NCBI RefSeq assembly: GCF_001277295.1
Contig: NZ_CP011456.1
Location: 4,654,001 to 4,718,000 of the forward strand
Source of the DNA: Anabaena sp. WA102
GTDB taxonomy: Bacteria > Cyanobacteriota > Cyanobacteriia > Cyanobacteriales > Nostocaceae
Length of the DNA stretch: 64,000 nucleotides
Direction of reading: 5' to 3'
The notes under the pieces are model-generated. The model was not told the origin of the DNA, did not search any database, and worked only from the letters and a program-made list of their open reading frames with translations. Positions 26,741-34,882 of the stretch are shown one piece after another. The translations under genes and the position numbers were made by a program. The stretch's first letter is position 1; each line of letters starts with the position of its first letter.

Positions 26741-26821
26741 AATATTGGTAATGGGTAATGGGTAATTGGTAATTGGTAATTGGGGAATAGAATCTAAAGA
26801 TCCTCCTCTCCTAATCATCTA

Positions 26822-26978
26822 AATCAAGAAAATCAAAAGAATCATAGTTTAGACAATTTCTAATCAAGAAAATCAAAAGAATCATAGTTTAGACAATTTC
26901 TAATCAAGAAAATCAAAAGAATCATAGTTTAGACAATTTCTAATCAAGAGAATCAAAAGAATCATAGTTTAGACAATA
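26822..26978. repeat. Four tandem 40-bp repeats
   Basis: The unit begins AATCAAGAAAATCAAAAGAA and ends GTTTAGACAATTTCT; starts are at 26822, 26862, 26902 and 26942, so there is no unique spacer. The last unit supplies the stop codon of btpA. It is not a CRISPR array because the period is constant and there are no spacers. Confidence 0.9.
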
Positions 26979-27774
26979 GAGGTCTGCGGGCAGCTTCTAC
27001 AAATTGGCTGACGCGAATCGGATCTATTGGTTGCTGAATTTGACCATGACGTTTCAGAGAACTAGAAACAATCACCCCATCTGCGGCTTGTAACAAAGTC
27101 CCCACATTTTCCCAACTTGCACCACTACCAATAAACACAGGAGTACCAGCAGCCGCATTACTAGCCAGTTCCAAATCCTCTTGGTCAGGAGGACTACCAG
27201 TAGCCCAACCAGATAAAATTACCGCATCAGCCAAACCTCTTTCAATGGTATCTTTAACAGCAACCGTCAGATTAGGAGAACTCAAAGGACGGGCGTGTTT
27301 TACCAAAACATCAGCAAAAATTTTCACATCAGATCCTAATTCCCGACGATATCGTAATAATTGATGAGCGTCCCCTTCAATTAAACCTTGATCCGTTGCC
27401 ATCACACCCGTAAGAACATTAATTCTGACAAATTGGGCATTAACGCAACTAGCAATAGCGATCGCACTTCTACCATCATTGCGTAACACATTTAATCCCA
27501 AAGGCACAGTAACTAAATTCTGGATGCGTTGCACAACCACAGTCATAGCGCTCACAACTGCGGGGTCAACTTGATTTTTCGTAAATGGGGCATCAAAAAA
27601 ATTCTCAACGATAATCCCATCTACACCTCCACTGGCAAGGGCTGTGGCTTCTTGTTCGGCGCGGTCAATCACTGCTTTGAGACTACCTCCCCAACGGGCT
27701 GAAGTCGGAAGAGGGAGCAGATGTACTACGCCAATAATTGGCGTTCGGGTTTTAAATAACTGATATAAGTCCAC
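26962..27774 (-). CDS. btpA: Photosystem I biogenesis protein BtpA
   Basis: A 270-residue protein of the BtpA/SgcQ family (TIM-barrel-like). Family motifs seen are GVVHLLPLPTSARWGG (16-31), GVDGIIVENFFDAPFTK (50-66), PLGLNVLRNDGRSA (about 91-104) and DAVILSGWATG (about 183-193). BtpA was described in Synechocystis as needed for stable accumulation of photosystem I reaction-centre proteins. The C-terminus ends RRPLLSKL, and its last three codons and stop lie inside the 40-bp tandem repeat, so the tail may be shorter than in relatives. It is transcribed away from rimO, with about 920 bp between. Confidence 0.9.
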   Translation of the reverse strand: MDLYQLFKTRTPIIGVVHLLPLPTSARWGGSLKAVIDRAEQEATALASGGVDGIIVENFFDAPFTKNQVDPAVVSAMTVVVQRIQNLVTVPLGLNVLRNDGRSAIAIASCVNAQFVRINVLTGVMATDQGLIEGDAHQLLRYRRELGSDVKIFADVLVKHARPLSSPNLTVAVKDTIERGLADAVILSGWATGSPPDQEDLELASNAAAGTPVFIGSGASWENVGTLLQAADGVIVSSSLKRHGQIQQPIDPIRVSQFVEAARRPLLSKL

Positions 27775-28698
27775 GTCTTTAATTTACTTGTCACAGTCTG
27801 GAGTTCTTGTCTATCCCCACTCTCCAGACGAGGGGGTAACAAAATGGCATCAATAACTAGACAGGAAGAATCACACAAAAAAAATGCAGATTCTCTAGGC
27901 ATTACAGCCTTCCGCCTTTTATACTAATAATATAAGTTGCTTTAGGGAACAGAAAACAGGAAATGGATGATTAGGAATGGGTAATTAGTAATTTTTCCCA
28001 TCTCCCGGACCCTGATCCCACCTTTTTCATGGTCAAATTATTGCCTCCTCCTGAAGATATAAATTAACTTTCAACCTTCCATAAGATATGTTAAGATAGA
28101 ATCTGATGACAAGAGGAGTTTGCCACTCACAAGATGCAAGGCAGCTTCCCGGCATTTAATTGCAAATGTCCGAGTAGCATTACTGCTTGATAGGCGTAGT
28201 CGCCCATGCGATTTCCCCAGTTGGGTAGCGGCTTCTCACAACAGACCTCTTGGTCGGCTTCCCAACGGGTAAATTAACAACGCCCACGCTGCGGTAATAC
28301 AAAATACCATTAAGCGAATTGTTAAAAATATAATGAGTGTCAAACTTACCCAAAGACACTTAAAGATTACCCTGGGAAACAAATTAGTAGAAGTATCATA
28401 ACATGACCCCTATCAACATGATAGCTGAAGGTCATAAACTGGCTTTTACTAATTAAAGTTGCTAGTTATATAGGTTAAATCTGGTAATTAGTAGCGGGTA
28501 GTTGGGTGGAAAAGACAACAAAAGTCAGGAGGTAGGGGCGCAGGGCCTGCGCCCAGTCAGAAATCACCGAGTAAAACCCGATTGATTTTTGATTGAAGTT
28601 TCGTGCTTCATTTACCTGCTGTATTTTTGTGATTGCATATTCCTAACCCAACGCTTGAATGTTAATTAACAAGGAAAAACGGAAGATCTATTCAAAAT
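27775..28698. other. Long intergenic interval between btpA and rimO
   Basis: No gene found on either strand. It holds a GGAACAG-type repeat near 27950, a structured segment at about 28190-28275 with GTTGGGTAGC and GCTTCCCAAC, and a dispersed palindrome at 28532-28560. It is too AT-biased for coding. I looked for tmRNA, RNase P and SRP RNA and did not recognise one. Confidence 0.5.
28532..28560. repeat. Dispersed palindrome, cobN-type copy
   Basis: GTAGGGGCGCAGGGCCTGCG and the following CCCAGTCAG form a short perfect palindrome around GGGCGCAGG/CCTGCGCCC. The same sequence occurs inside cobN at about 61139-61163 and 62938-62966. Confidence 0.8.
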
Positions 28699-30054
28699 AT
28701 GGTTGAAAAGCCAACGATTGCCATTTCTCACCTGGGCTGCGAGAAAAATCGAATTGATACAGAACATATGCTAGGGCTGCTAGTAAATGCAGGCTATGGT
28801 GTAGATAGTAACGAAGAATTAGCAGATTACGTAATTGTCAATACCTGTAGTTTTATTGAAGCGGCTCGACAGGAATCAGTAAAAACCCTAGTAGAACTAG
28901 CGGAAGCCAATAAAAAAATCGTCATTACTGGCTGCATGGCGCAACACTTTCAAGAACAATTATTGGAAGAATTGCCGGAAGCAGTAGCGGTAGTAGGGAC
29001 AGGCGATTATCACAAAATCGTTGATATCATCGAGCGAGTAGAACAGGGAGAGCGAGTTAAAGAAATTACTGCCGAACCTACCTATATTGCCGATGAAACC
29101 ACACCCCGTTATCGGACAACCACTGAAGGGGTAGCTTACCTACGGGTGGCAGAAGGCTGTGATTATCGGTGTGCATTTTGTATTATTCCCCATTTGCGAG
29201 GAAACCAGCGATCGCGTACCATTGAATCAATAGTCGCCGAAGCCCAACAACTGGCAAGTCAAGGTGTCAAAGAAATAATTCTCATTTCCCAAATCACCAC
29301 CAATTACGGCTTAGATATTTACGGGAAACCCAAATTAGCCGAATTGCTACGGGCATTAGGCAAAGTAGATATCCCTTGGATTAGGATGCACTACGCCTAT
29401 CCCACTGGACTCACACCCGATGTAATTGCGGCCATCCAAGAAACCCCCAACTGTTTACCATATTTGGATTTGCCTCTACAGCATTCTCATCCAGAAATTC
29501 TCCGGGCCATGAATCGTCCTTGGCAAGGGCAAATCAATGATGGGATTATGGAACGGCTGAAAATTGCCCTACCATCAGCAGTGCTAAGAACCACATTTAT
29601 AGTTGGTTTTCCTGGAGAAACTCAAGCACATTTTCAACATTTATTAGAGTTTACCCAACGACATAAATTTGATCATGTTGGTGTCTTCACCTTCTCACCA
29701 GAAGAAGGAACTCCCGCCTACAATCTACCCAATCAAATTCCCGCAGAAGTGACGACGGAACGCCGTAATCAACTAATGGAATTACAACAGCCAATTTCCT
29801 TCCAGAAAAATCAACAGGAAATCGGCAAAGTAGTTGATGTCCTGATTGAGCAAGAAAATCCTGAAGGTGGAGAATTAATCGGTCGTTCCGGCAGATTTTC
29901 TCCCGAAGTTGATGGTCAAGTCTATGTTAAAGGAGAGGCTAGGCTAGGAACCATCGTTAAAGTAGCAATTGAAAGTGCCGATGCCTATGACCTCTATGGT
30001 CGAGTTATCAATAGTGATAGATTATCTTCCTATCTGCTATCTGCTGTTGTATAA
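28699..30054 (+). CDS. rimO: Ribosomal protein S12 methylthiotransferase RimO
   Basis: A 451-residue radical-SAM enzyme that adds a methylthio group to an aspartate of ribosomal protein S12. The N-terminal methylthiotransferase domain has the three cluster cysteines C14, C50 and C79 (HLGCEKNR, NTCSF, TGCMA). The radical-SAM triad is CDYRCAFC near residue 154. A C-terminal TRAM domain begins around 378. The S12-specific variant is indicated by SHLGCEKNRIDTE at the start, typical of RimO rather than MiaB. Complete, with ATG at 28699. A DEAD-box helicase gene follows 65 bp downstream, so the two may form a ribosome/RNA-related unit. Confidence 0.93.
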   Translation: MVEKPTIAISHLGCEKNRIDTEHMLGLLVNAGYGVDSNEELADYVIVNTCSFIEAARQESVKTLVELAEANKKIVITGCMAQHFQEQLLEELPEAVAVVGTGDYHKIVDIIERVEQGERVKEITAEPTYIADETTPRYRTTTEGVAYLRVAEGCDYRCAFCIIPHLRGNQRSRTIESIVAEAQQLASQGVKEIILISQITTNYGLDIYGKPKLAELLRALGKVDIPWIRMHYAYPTGLTPDVIAAIQETPNCLPYLDLPLQHSHPEILRAMNRPWQGQINDGIMERLKIALPSAVLRTTFIVGFPGETQAHFQHLLEFTQRHKFDHVGVFTFSPEEGTPAYNLPNQIPAEVTTERRNQLMELQQPISFQKNQQEIGKVVDVLIEQENPEGGELIGRSGRFSPEVDGQVYVKGEARLGTIVKVAIESADAYDLYGRVINSDRLSSYLLSAVV

Positions 30055-30119
30055 GACTTAATTTACAAATAAGTATCGGTTCACAAGTTCAAAATTCACA
30101 ATCAAATCTAGGAGCATTA

Positions 30120-31679
30120 ATGAATTTATCATTTCAAGAATTAGGCATTTCTCAAGAACGAGCTGAACTGTTAGCAAACATGGGTTTTTCTGAACCTACA
30201 AATATTCAAACCCAAGCAATTCCTCAACTATTAAATGGTCGGGATGTAGTTGGTCAATCCCAAACAGGAACAGGTAAAACCGCAGCTTTTTCTCTACCAA
30301 TTTTAGAAAGATTAGATCCCAGCTTAAAAGCTGTACAAGCCATAGTTTTAACCCCAACTCGTGAGTTAGCAATTCAAGTTCATGCGGCTGTTTCCCAATT
30401 TATTGGTAACAGTTACTTGAAAGCAGCGGCTATTTACGGTGGTCAATCAATTGACCGTCAAATTATGCAACTCAGACGTGGGGCGCAAATCGTTGTCGGT
30501 ACACCAGGACGGGTCATAGACTTACTAGATCGTGGTAACTTGAAATTAGATCAAGTCAGATGGTTTGTCTTAGATGAAGCTGATGAAATGTTAAGCATGG
30601 GCTTCATTGACGATGTAGAGAGAATTCTTTCTCAAGCGCCTGAAGAACGCCAAACAGCCTTATTCTCAGCGACAATGCCACCGTCAATTCGGATGTTGGT
30701 AAATAAATTTTTGAACTCACCGGTAACTGTCACCGTTGAACAACCCAAAGCCGCACCGAATAAAATCAATCAAGTGGCTTACATGATTCCCCGTCATTGG
30801 ACAAAAGCTAAAGCTTTACAACCAATTCTGGAAATGGAAGATCCAGAAACAGCTTTAATCTTTGTTCGCACCCGCCGCACAGCCGCAGAATTAACCAGTC
30901 AATTACAATCTGCTGGTCATAGTGTGGATGAATATCATGGTGATTTGTCCCAACAAGCCCGGGAACGCCTATTAATCCGTTTCCGTAACCGTCAAGTACG
31001 TTGGGTGGTAGCTACTGATATTGCAGCGCGTGGTTTAGATGTTGACCAGCTTTCCCACGTTATCAACTTTGATTTACCCGATAGCGTGGAAACATACGTT
31101 CACCGGATTGGTCGGACTGGTCGGGCTGGAAAAGAAGGAACGGCAATTTCCTTAGTTCAGGCATTTGAACGCCGCAAACAACAGGCATTTGAACGCCATA
31201 ACCGTCAAACTTGGCAGATTCTGTCTATTCCTACCAAGGCACAGATTGAAGCCCAACATATCCAGAAGTTAAGAGGACAAGTTGCTGAAGCTTTAACTGG
31301 GGAACGGTTAGCTTCCTTCTTGCCGATTATCAGCGAGATGATTGAGGAATATGATGCTCATGCGATCGCTGCTGCTGCTTTACAAATCGCCTACGATCAA
31401 ACCCGCCCCGCTTGGTTACTATCAGGAGTAGACCTACCTGTTGAAGAAAGCCCAACTCCCAAACCCAGAATCAACAAACGTGGTGATAGTGGCGAACGTG
31501 AACGCAGTTCCGGTGGTGGTCGCGGTGGTCGTTCCTCTTGGTCAAAAGAAGGTAAAGGCAACGACGACAGACGCAGCAGCGGTGGCGGTAGTCCTAAACC
31601 CAAGTTGAAAATCACTCACCATGAATCTTCTCCTAGTCCTAGTAACCACAAGTTAGGTTTACCGACAGGTAGAGAATAG
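30120..31679 (+). CDS. DEAD-box RNA helicase
   Basis: A 519-residue ATP-dependent RNA helicase. All core motifs are present in order: Q-motif (NIQTQAIPQLL), SQTGTGKTAAF (about 46-56), PTRELAIQ, TPGRVIDLL, DEAD (about 150-153), SAT, then in domain 2 IFVRTRRTAAELT, ATDIAARGLDV and HRIGRTGRAG. The C-terminal 90 residues are rich in Gly, Ser, Arg and Lys (GGGRGGRSS), typical of cold-shock RNA helicases of cyanobacteria (CrhB/CrhR/CsdA group). An upstream leader of 65 bp separates it from rimO. I cannot say which Crh subgroup it belongs to. Confidence 0.92.
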   Translation: MNLSFQELGISQERAELLANMGFSEPTNIQTQAIPQLLNGRDVVGQSQTGTGKTAAFSLPILERLDPSLKAVQAIVLTPTRELAIQVHAAVSQFIGNSYLKAAAIYGGQSIDRQIMQLRRGAQIVVGTPGRVIDLLDRGNLKLDQVRWFVLDEADEMLSMGFIDDVERILSQAPEERQTALFSATMPPSIRMLVNKFLNSPVTVTVEQPKAAPNKINQVAYMIPRHWTKAKALQPILEMEDPETALIFVRTRRTAAELTSQLQSAGHSVDEYHGDLSQQARERLLIRFRNRQVRWVVATDIAARGLDVDQLSHVINFDLPDSVETYVHRIGRTGRAGKEGTAISLVQAFERRKQQAFERHNRQTWQILSIPTKAQIEAQHIQKLRGQVAEALTGERLASFLPIISEMIEEYDAHAIAAAALQIAYDQTRPAWLLSGVDLPVEESPTPKPRINKRGDSGERERSSGGGRGGRSSWSKEGKGNDDRRSSGGGSPKPKLKITHHESSPSPSNHKLGLPTGRE

Positions 31680-31799
31680 ATGGGTTGTCAGTGCATCGCC
31701 ATAACAACCTGTTAATAAGCTGATTTTTAAAGCCACTTTCACCTACAGATTAAAACCTGCGGGCTTGAAGGTGGCTTTATTAAGTAATTGGACAAAAAT

Positions 31800-32013
31800 A
31801 TTTACAGTCATTGCGAGGGAAGGGAAGCAATCACAACCCTTGCGAACTGCTTGCAGCAGCGCTTCGCTATCGCTTCGTTCCCTATGGCTAACGCCACGCA
31901 ACGCTTACGCAATGACAATAGACATCTCCGGTAAAGATTGTATAGACGTTCCATGGAACGTCTCTACAGGGGTTTCATGTCACGCATATTTAATTTTCGG
32001 AGATGTCTATTGT
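31800..32013. mobile_element. REP-like block and MITE family F
   Basis: From 31800 to 31914 there is a REP-type block (CATTGCGAGGGAAGG, CGCTTCGCTATCGC). It is followed by a 99-bp element at 31915-32013 with ends ACAATAGACATCTCCG and CGGAGATGTCTATTGT (perfect 16-bp inverted repeats) and an inner perfect palindrome AGACGTTCCATGGAACGTCT. No coding capacity. Confidence 0.75.
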
Positions 32014-32131
32014 GTAATTAATTCTGTCTCACTACTTAACATCAATTTTTGTTGGTGCAAGATGTCAGGTAGGAAGTTGGGAGCAATAAAGCTTATTACC
32101 AGAGATAGTAATAGGGGGTTGTGTTTAGAGA

Positions 32132-32217
32132 TATCATAAGACCTTGTGGTAAGTGGGAAACTCAGTCACTTTAGTGCTGAGAGGAAAACGACTCGTGCGG
32201 TTAAAACCGCTTTTTAA
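32132..32217 (+). mobile_element. Short copy of the IS-like remnant seen at 45182-45550
   Basis: TATCATAAGACC, GGTAAGTGGGAAAC, GAGAGGAAAACGACTCG and GCGGTTAAAACCGC occur in the same order as in the reverse complement of the element at 45475-45550. The last is a hairpin followed by T. It is probably the end of an IS200/IS605-family (tnpB-type) element. Confidence 0.45.
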
Positions 32218-32347
32218 GGGACTTCCAAATAAAAATATGTCCCAAAACTAACGCAAAAACTCTCTCTATTTCTTCTCTCTCTGTGTTCTCTGTGCCTCTG
32301 TGGTTCTTTTGTTCATTTATTGGGATAATTTTTTTCTTGGAAGTTCC
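32218..32347. mobile_element. MITE family C, copy 1
   Basis: Ends GGGACTTCCAAATAAAAA and TTTTTTCTTGGAAGTTCC, interior with GTGTTCTCTGTGCCTCTGTG. A second full copy is at 53646-53756, and a partial copy at 38335-38422. Confidence 0.75.
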
Positions 32348-32404
32348 TAAACCCTGGCGATCGCTTTATTTCGTTTCATATCTTTCTAGGGAGCAAGTTA
32401 TGTA

Positions 32405-33268
32405 GTGAAAGCCATGCACTATCCTTTACTGCTGATTTTCGTTAAAATCACGATTTTTTCTCTAATGTTAGCCATAGGCAGCAATCTCTGTTTTGAAGAA
32501 ATGCTCTCTCTGTGGCGAAAACCGGCTTTACTACTCCGTGCGCTTTTAGCCGTTGTCGTGCTAGTTCCTTTAGTGGTTATTGTCCTGCTAAAACTGTTTA
32601 ACTTACCCCCCGAAGTAATCACAGGATTAGCCTTGTTAGCGGCTTCTCCAGGTGCGCCTCTGACCACAAAAAGAGCGCAAAAGGCTGGAGGCAGATTCTG
32701 TTACGCAGCCAGTCTTCAATTAACCCTCGCCATACTTGCAGTCTGCGTTACTCCCGTCACATTGGGCATTTTTTTCAGCCTATTTCAGCATCTTGTAGAA
32801 AAAGTGACAATTTTAGAAGTCGCTAGACAGGTGATCATGGTACAGTTGTTGCCTGTCAGTATCGGTCTGTTGCTGCAAAAATTTACTCCTAAATTTGCCG
32901 AAAATATCGCCCAACCTTTAAATTTTATTGCTGATATTCTTTTATTACTGCTGGTTATTTTGGCTGGTATTTTAGGGATTCCCCTATTTTTCAAAGTTTG
33001 GGGATTACCAATGGTTGTGATTACAATCATGATAATTGTTTCTCTAGCAATAGGACACAGTTTAGGAGATCATAATGATGATACACAACCAATTTTAGCA
33101 ATTTCCTGTATTGCTCGTAATGTCGGTTTAGCTTTGTTTATCGCTATTTTGAATGACGTACAACAACAGGTAATTCCCACAATCATAGCTTATGTAATTG
33201 TAGGAGCAGTTCTAGGTGGTTTTTACTCAATTTGGAATAAACGCAAATTAGAGAAACAACCTAGCTAA
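32405..33268 (+). CDS. BASS-family (bile acid:sodium symporter-like) transporter
   Basis: A 287-residue protein with about nine hydrophobic segments. SNLCFEEMLSLWRKPALLLR at about 27-46, GLALLAASPGAPLTTKRAQK (about 78-97) and ISCIARNVGLALFIA (about 233-247) resemble the two repeat halves of BASS-type symporters. The likely start is GTG 32405, with GGGAGCAAG upstream; ATG 32414 would also do. The stop codon abuts a MITE. The substrate is unknown: in cyanobacteria this superfamily includes bicarbonate and organic acid carriers. Confidence 0.65.
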   Translation: MKAMHYPLLLIFVKITIFSLMLAIGSNLCFEEMLSLWRKPALLLRALLAVVVLVPLVVIVLLKLFNLPPEVITGLALLAASPGAPLTTKRAQKAGGRFCYAASLQLTLAILAVCVTPVTLGIFFSLFQHLVEKVTILEVARQVIMVQLLPVSIGLLLQKFTPKFAENIAQPLNFIADILLLLLVILAGILGIPLFFKVWGLPMVVITIMIIVSLAIGHSLGDHNDDTQPILAISCIARNVGLALFIAILNDVQQQVIPTIIAYVIVGAVLGGFYSIWNKRKLEKQPS

Positions 33269-33432
33269 GAGGTTGTTTGAAAAGTATTAGATGAAACCGA
33301 TAATCTCCAGAAACCTAACCCCCCTTCCCCCCTTCCCTACAAGGGAATGGGGGTTTCAAAGCCTCTCCCCGCGTCGGGGAGAGGTTTGGAGAGGGGTTTA
33401 TTTATACATTAAAAACTTTTCAAACATCCTCT
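33268..33432. mobile_element. MITE family E, copy 2
   Basis: Begins with the last base of the transporter stop codon: AGAGGTTGTTTGAAAAGT, ends ACTTTTCAAACATCCTCT, with a C-rich/G-rich inverted interior. Same family as 23782-23952. Confidence 0.8.
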
Positions 33433-33491
33433 AAATGCGGTTTTCAATTCCTCTCCGTGCCTCTGCGTCTCTGCGTGTAAAAATCTAAATT

Positions 33492-33833
33492 ATGGCATTA
33501 TTTGAACAGCTAGAGAGCTGGTTATCATTTGTTGTGACTTTGCTGAAATTTTTACTAGAATCTATTTCTGTTTTTTGTATTTTATTGGGTGTATTAAAAA
33601 GCGGAAAAATAGCAATTTCTCTGAACCATCATCATAGTCAAAACAGATTTCTGCAAATCCGGCTCAACTTTGGCATTTGGCTAGTGCTGGCATTAGAATT
33701 TCAATTAGGAGCAGATATTCTTTCTACAACCTACCATTCAACCTTTGAGTCTCTAGGAAAATTAGGAATTGTTGCCTTAATTAGAACTTTCCTCAATTAT
33801 TTTCTGAATCAAGAACTCAATAAACAACAATAA
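33492..33833 (+). CDS. DUF1622 membrane protein
   Basis: A 113-residue protein with three hydrophobic segments (about residues 10-35, 55-75 and 80-100) and the family-like run RLNFGIWLVLALEFQLGADI (about 56-75). It matches the small DUF1622 family of bacterial membrane proteins, function unknown. The next gene, of the DUF202 family, follows after 42 bp on the same strand, so the pair is likely cotranscribed. Confidence 0.8.
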   Translation: MALFEQLESWLSFVVTLLKFLLESISVFCILLGVLKSGKIAISLNHHHSQNRFLQIRLNFGIWLVLALEFQLGADILSTTYHSTFESLGKLGIVALIRTFLNYFLNQELNKQQ

Positions 33834-33875
33834 AAGTAATTATTCAGAGGTAATTTACAGGCACATTTTACCACA

Positions 33876-34313
33876 ATGAATCAGCCACTTATCAAATCAG
33901 AAACACCTGAACAATTGTCTACCAACGATTTAGCCGCAGATCGAACAGAACTAGCTAAATACCGCAGTCGAGCAGCAGCAGACCGCACATTAATGGCGTG
34001 GATACGCACCTGTCTTTCCTTAATTGGTTTTGGTTTTGGTATCCCCACCATTGTTAGAGCAATTGAAAATACTCGTCTGAGTCATCACCTTAACCCAGTC
34101 AGATTTTCAGTGATTGTGGGGTTGTCTTTTATTGTGACGGGAATGTTGGGAATGGTTTTAGGGTTAAGAGAACACCGTAAGTTACTTAAACAAATTCAAA
34201 GCGATCGCTATACCTACGAAACCTCTCACAGTGCGGAAATTATTGGGGTGGCTTTACTTGTAATTGGCTTAGTTAGTTTTATTGGTGTGATAATTCGGGC
34301 AATGAATTTTTGA
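33876..34313 (+). CDS. DUF202/YidH-family membrane protein
   Basis: A 145-residue protein. The family motif AAADRTLMAWIRTCLSLIGF (about residues 34-53) is followed by two further spans (about 75-95 and 122-143). YidH/DUF202 proteins are small inner-membrane proteins without a settled function; related domains occur in vacuolar transporter chaperones of eukaryotes. ATG 33876 is the only sensible start. The neighbours suggest a two-gene unit with the DUF1622 protein. Confidence 0.8.
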   Translation: MNQPLIKSETPEQLSTNDLAADRTELAKYRSRAAADRTLMAWIRTCLSLIGFGFGIPTIVRAIENTRLSHHLNPVRFSVIVGLSFIVTGMLGMVLGLREHRKLLKQIQSDRYTYETSHSAEIIGVALLVIGLVSFIGVIIRAMNF

Positions 34314-34324
34314 CTTTTGATTTT

Positions 34325-34394
34325 ACGGTGGTACTAGCTTATGCTCTATGTGTGAGAATTTTTTAGGCTGATATTTTGTTACTAGTACCATCGT
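34325..34394. mobile_element. MITE family G, copy 1
   Basis: Ends ACGGTGGTACTAG and ACTAGTACCATCGT, 70 bp in all. A longer element with GTACTAG-type ends lies at 58621-58726. Confidence 0.6.
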
Positions 34395-34412
34395 TTGGAC
34401 AAAATATGTTAT

Positions 34413-34766
34413 TTATCTGCGACTTATTGCTTTTGTTTCAAAATTCCATAATACAGTAATAATTTCTGGATTTTTAAGTTCTCCTTTCCAGATAACTCGT
34501 AAACCACGCAGTTTATCTATAAATTTTGCATAAATAGTATTTCGCAAATTTTTATCTAGTATGGTAACTCTAATATCGTTACCATGAAAATCTTTTTCCC
34601 CATATAAGAGAGCAATTTTCATCATTGTTTCATTAATTGCTCGTTGCTGTTTACGTCTTTGTGTATGATCAGGATCTAGAAAACGGATTTTCTCTTTGAG
34701 AGTACCAACTTTATATTGATTTTCATCACTTTGAAATATTTGATTTAGTTGTTTTTGAGTATTCAT
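34413..34766 (-). CDS. Small protein of unknown function, divergent from the NACHT gene
   Basis: A 117-residue, basic, mixed alpha/beta protein: FLDPDHTQRRKQQRAINETM (about 29-48) and IRVTILDKNLRNTIYAKFID (about 65-84). I do not recognise a family. It is transcribed away from the NACHT gene with 116 bp between the two starts, and could share its control region. Base composition is like its surroundings. It could be a stand-alone accessory gene. Confidence 0.6.
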   Translation of the reverse strand: MNTQKQLNQIFQSDENQYKVGTLKEKIRFLDPDHTQRRKQQRAINETMMKIALLYGEKDFHGNDIRVTILDKNLRNTIYAKFIDKLRGLRVIWKGELKNPEIITVLWNFETKAISRR

Positions 34767-34882
34767 AACGCTTTTTCCCTAACCGTTCATTACAGCATAA
34801 GGAGATAAATTAGCTGTGTACAGGGAAAATAAGGGAAGATATTAACTCCTTTATCTTCCTTTATCTCCACTTCCCAACAGGG

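Noticed and set aside
26822..26978. Possible second CRISPR array
   Set aside because: The 40-bp units follow each other with constant period and no variable spacers; it is an ordinary tandem repeat.
28080..28420. Possible structured RNA gene (tmRNA, RNase P or SRP RNA)
   Set aside because: Some stems can be drawn, but none of the conserved core sequences of these RNAs is present.
31765..32139. Open frame of 124 codons on the plus strand
   Set aside because: It is a translation of REP-like and MITE sequence (ends 31915/32013) and has no protein-like features.
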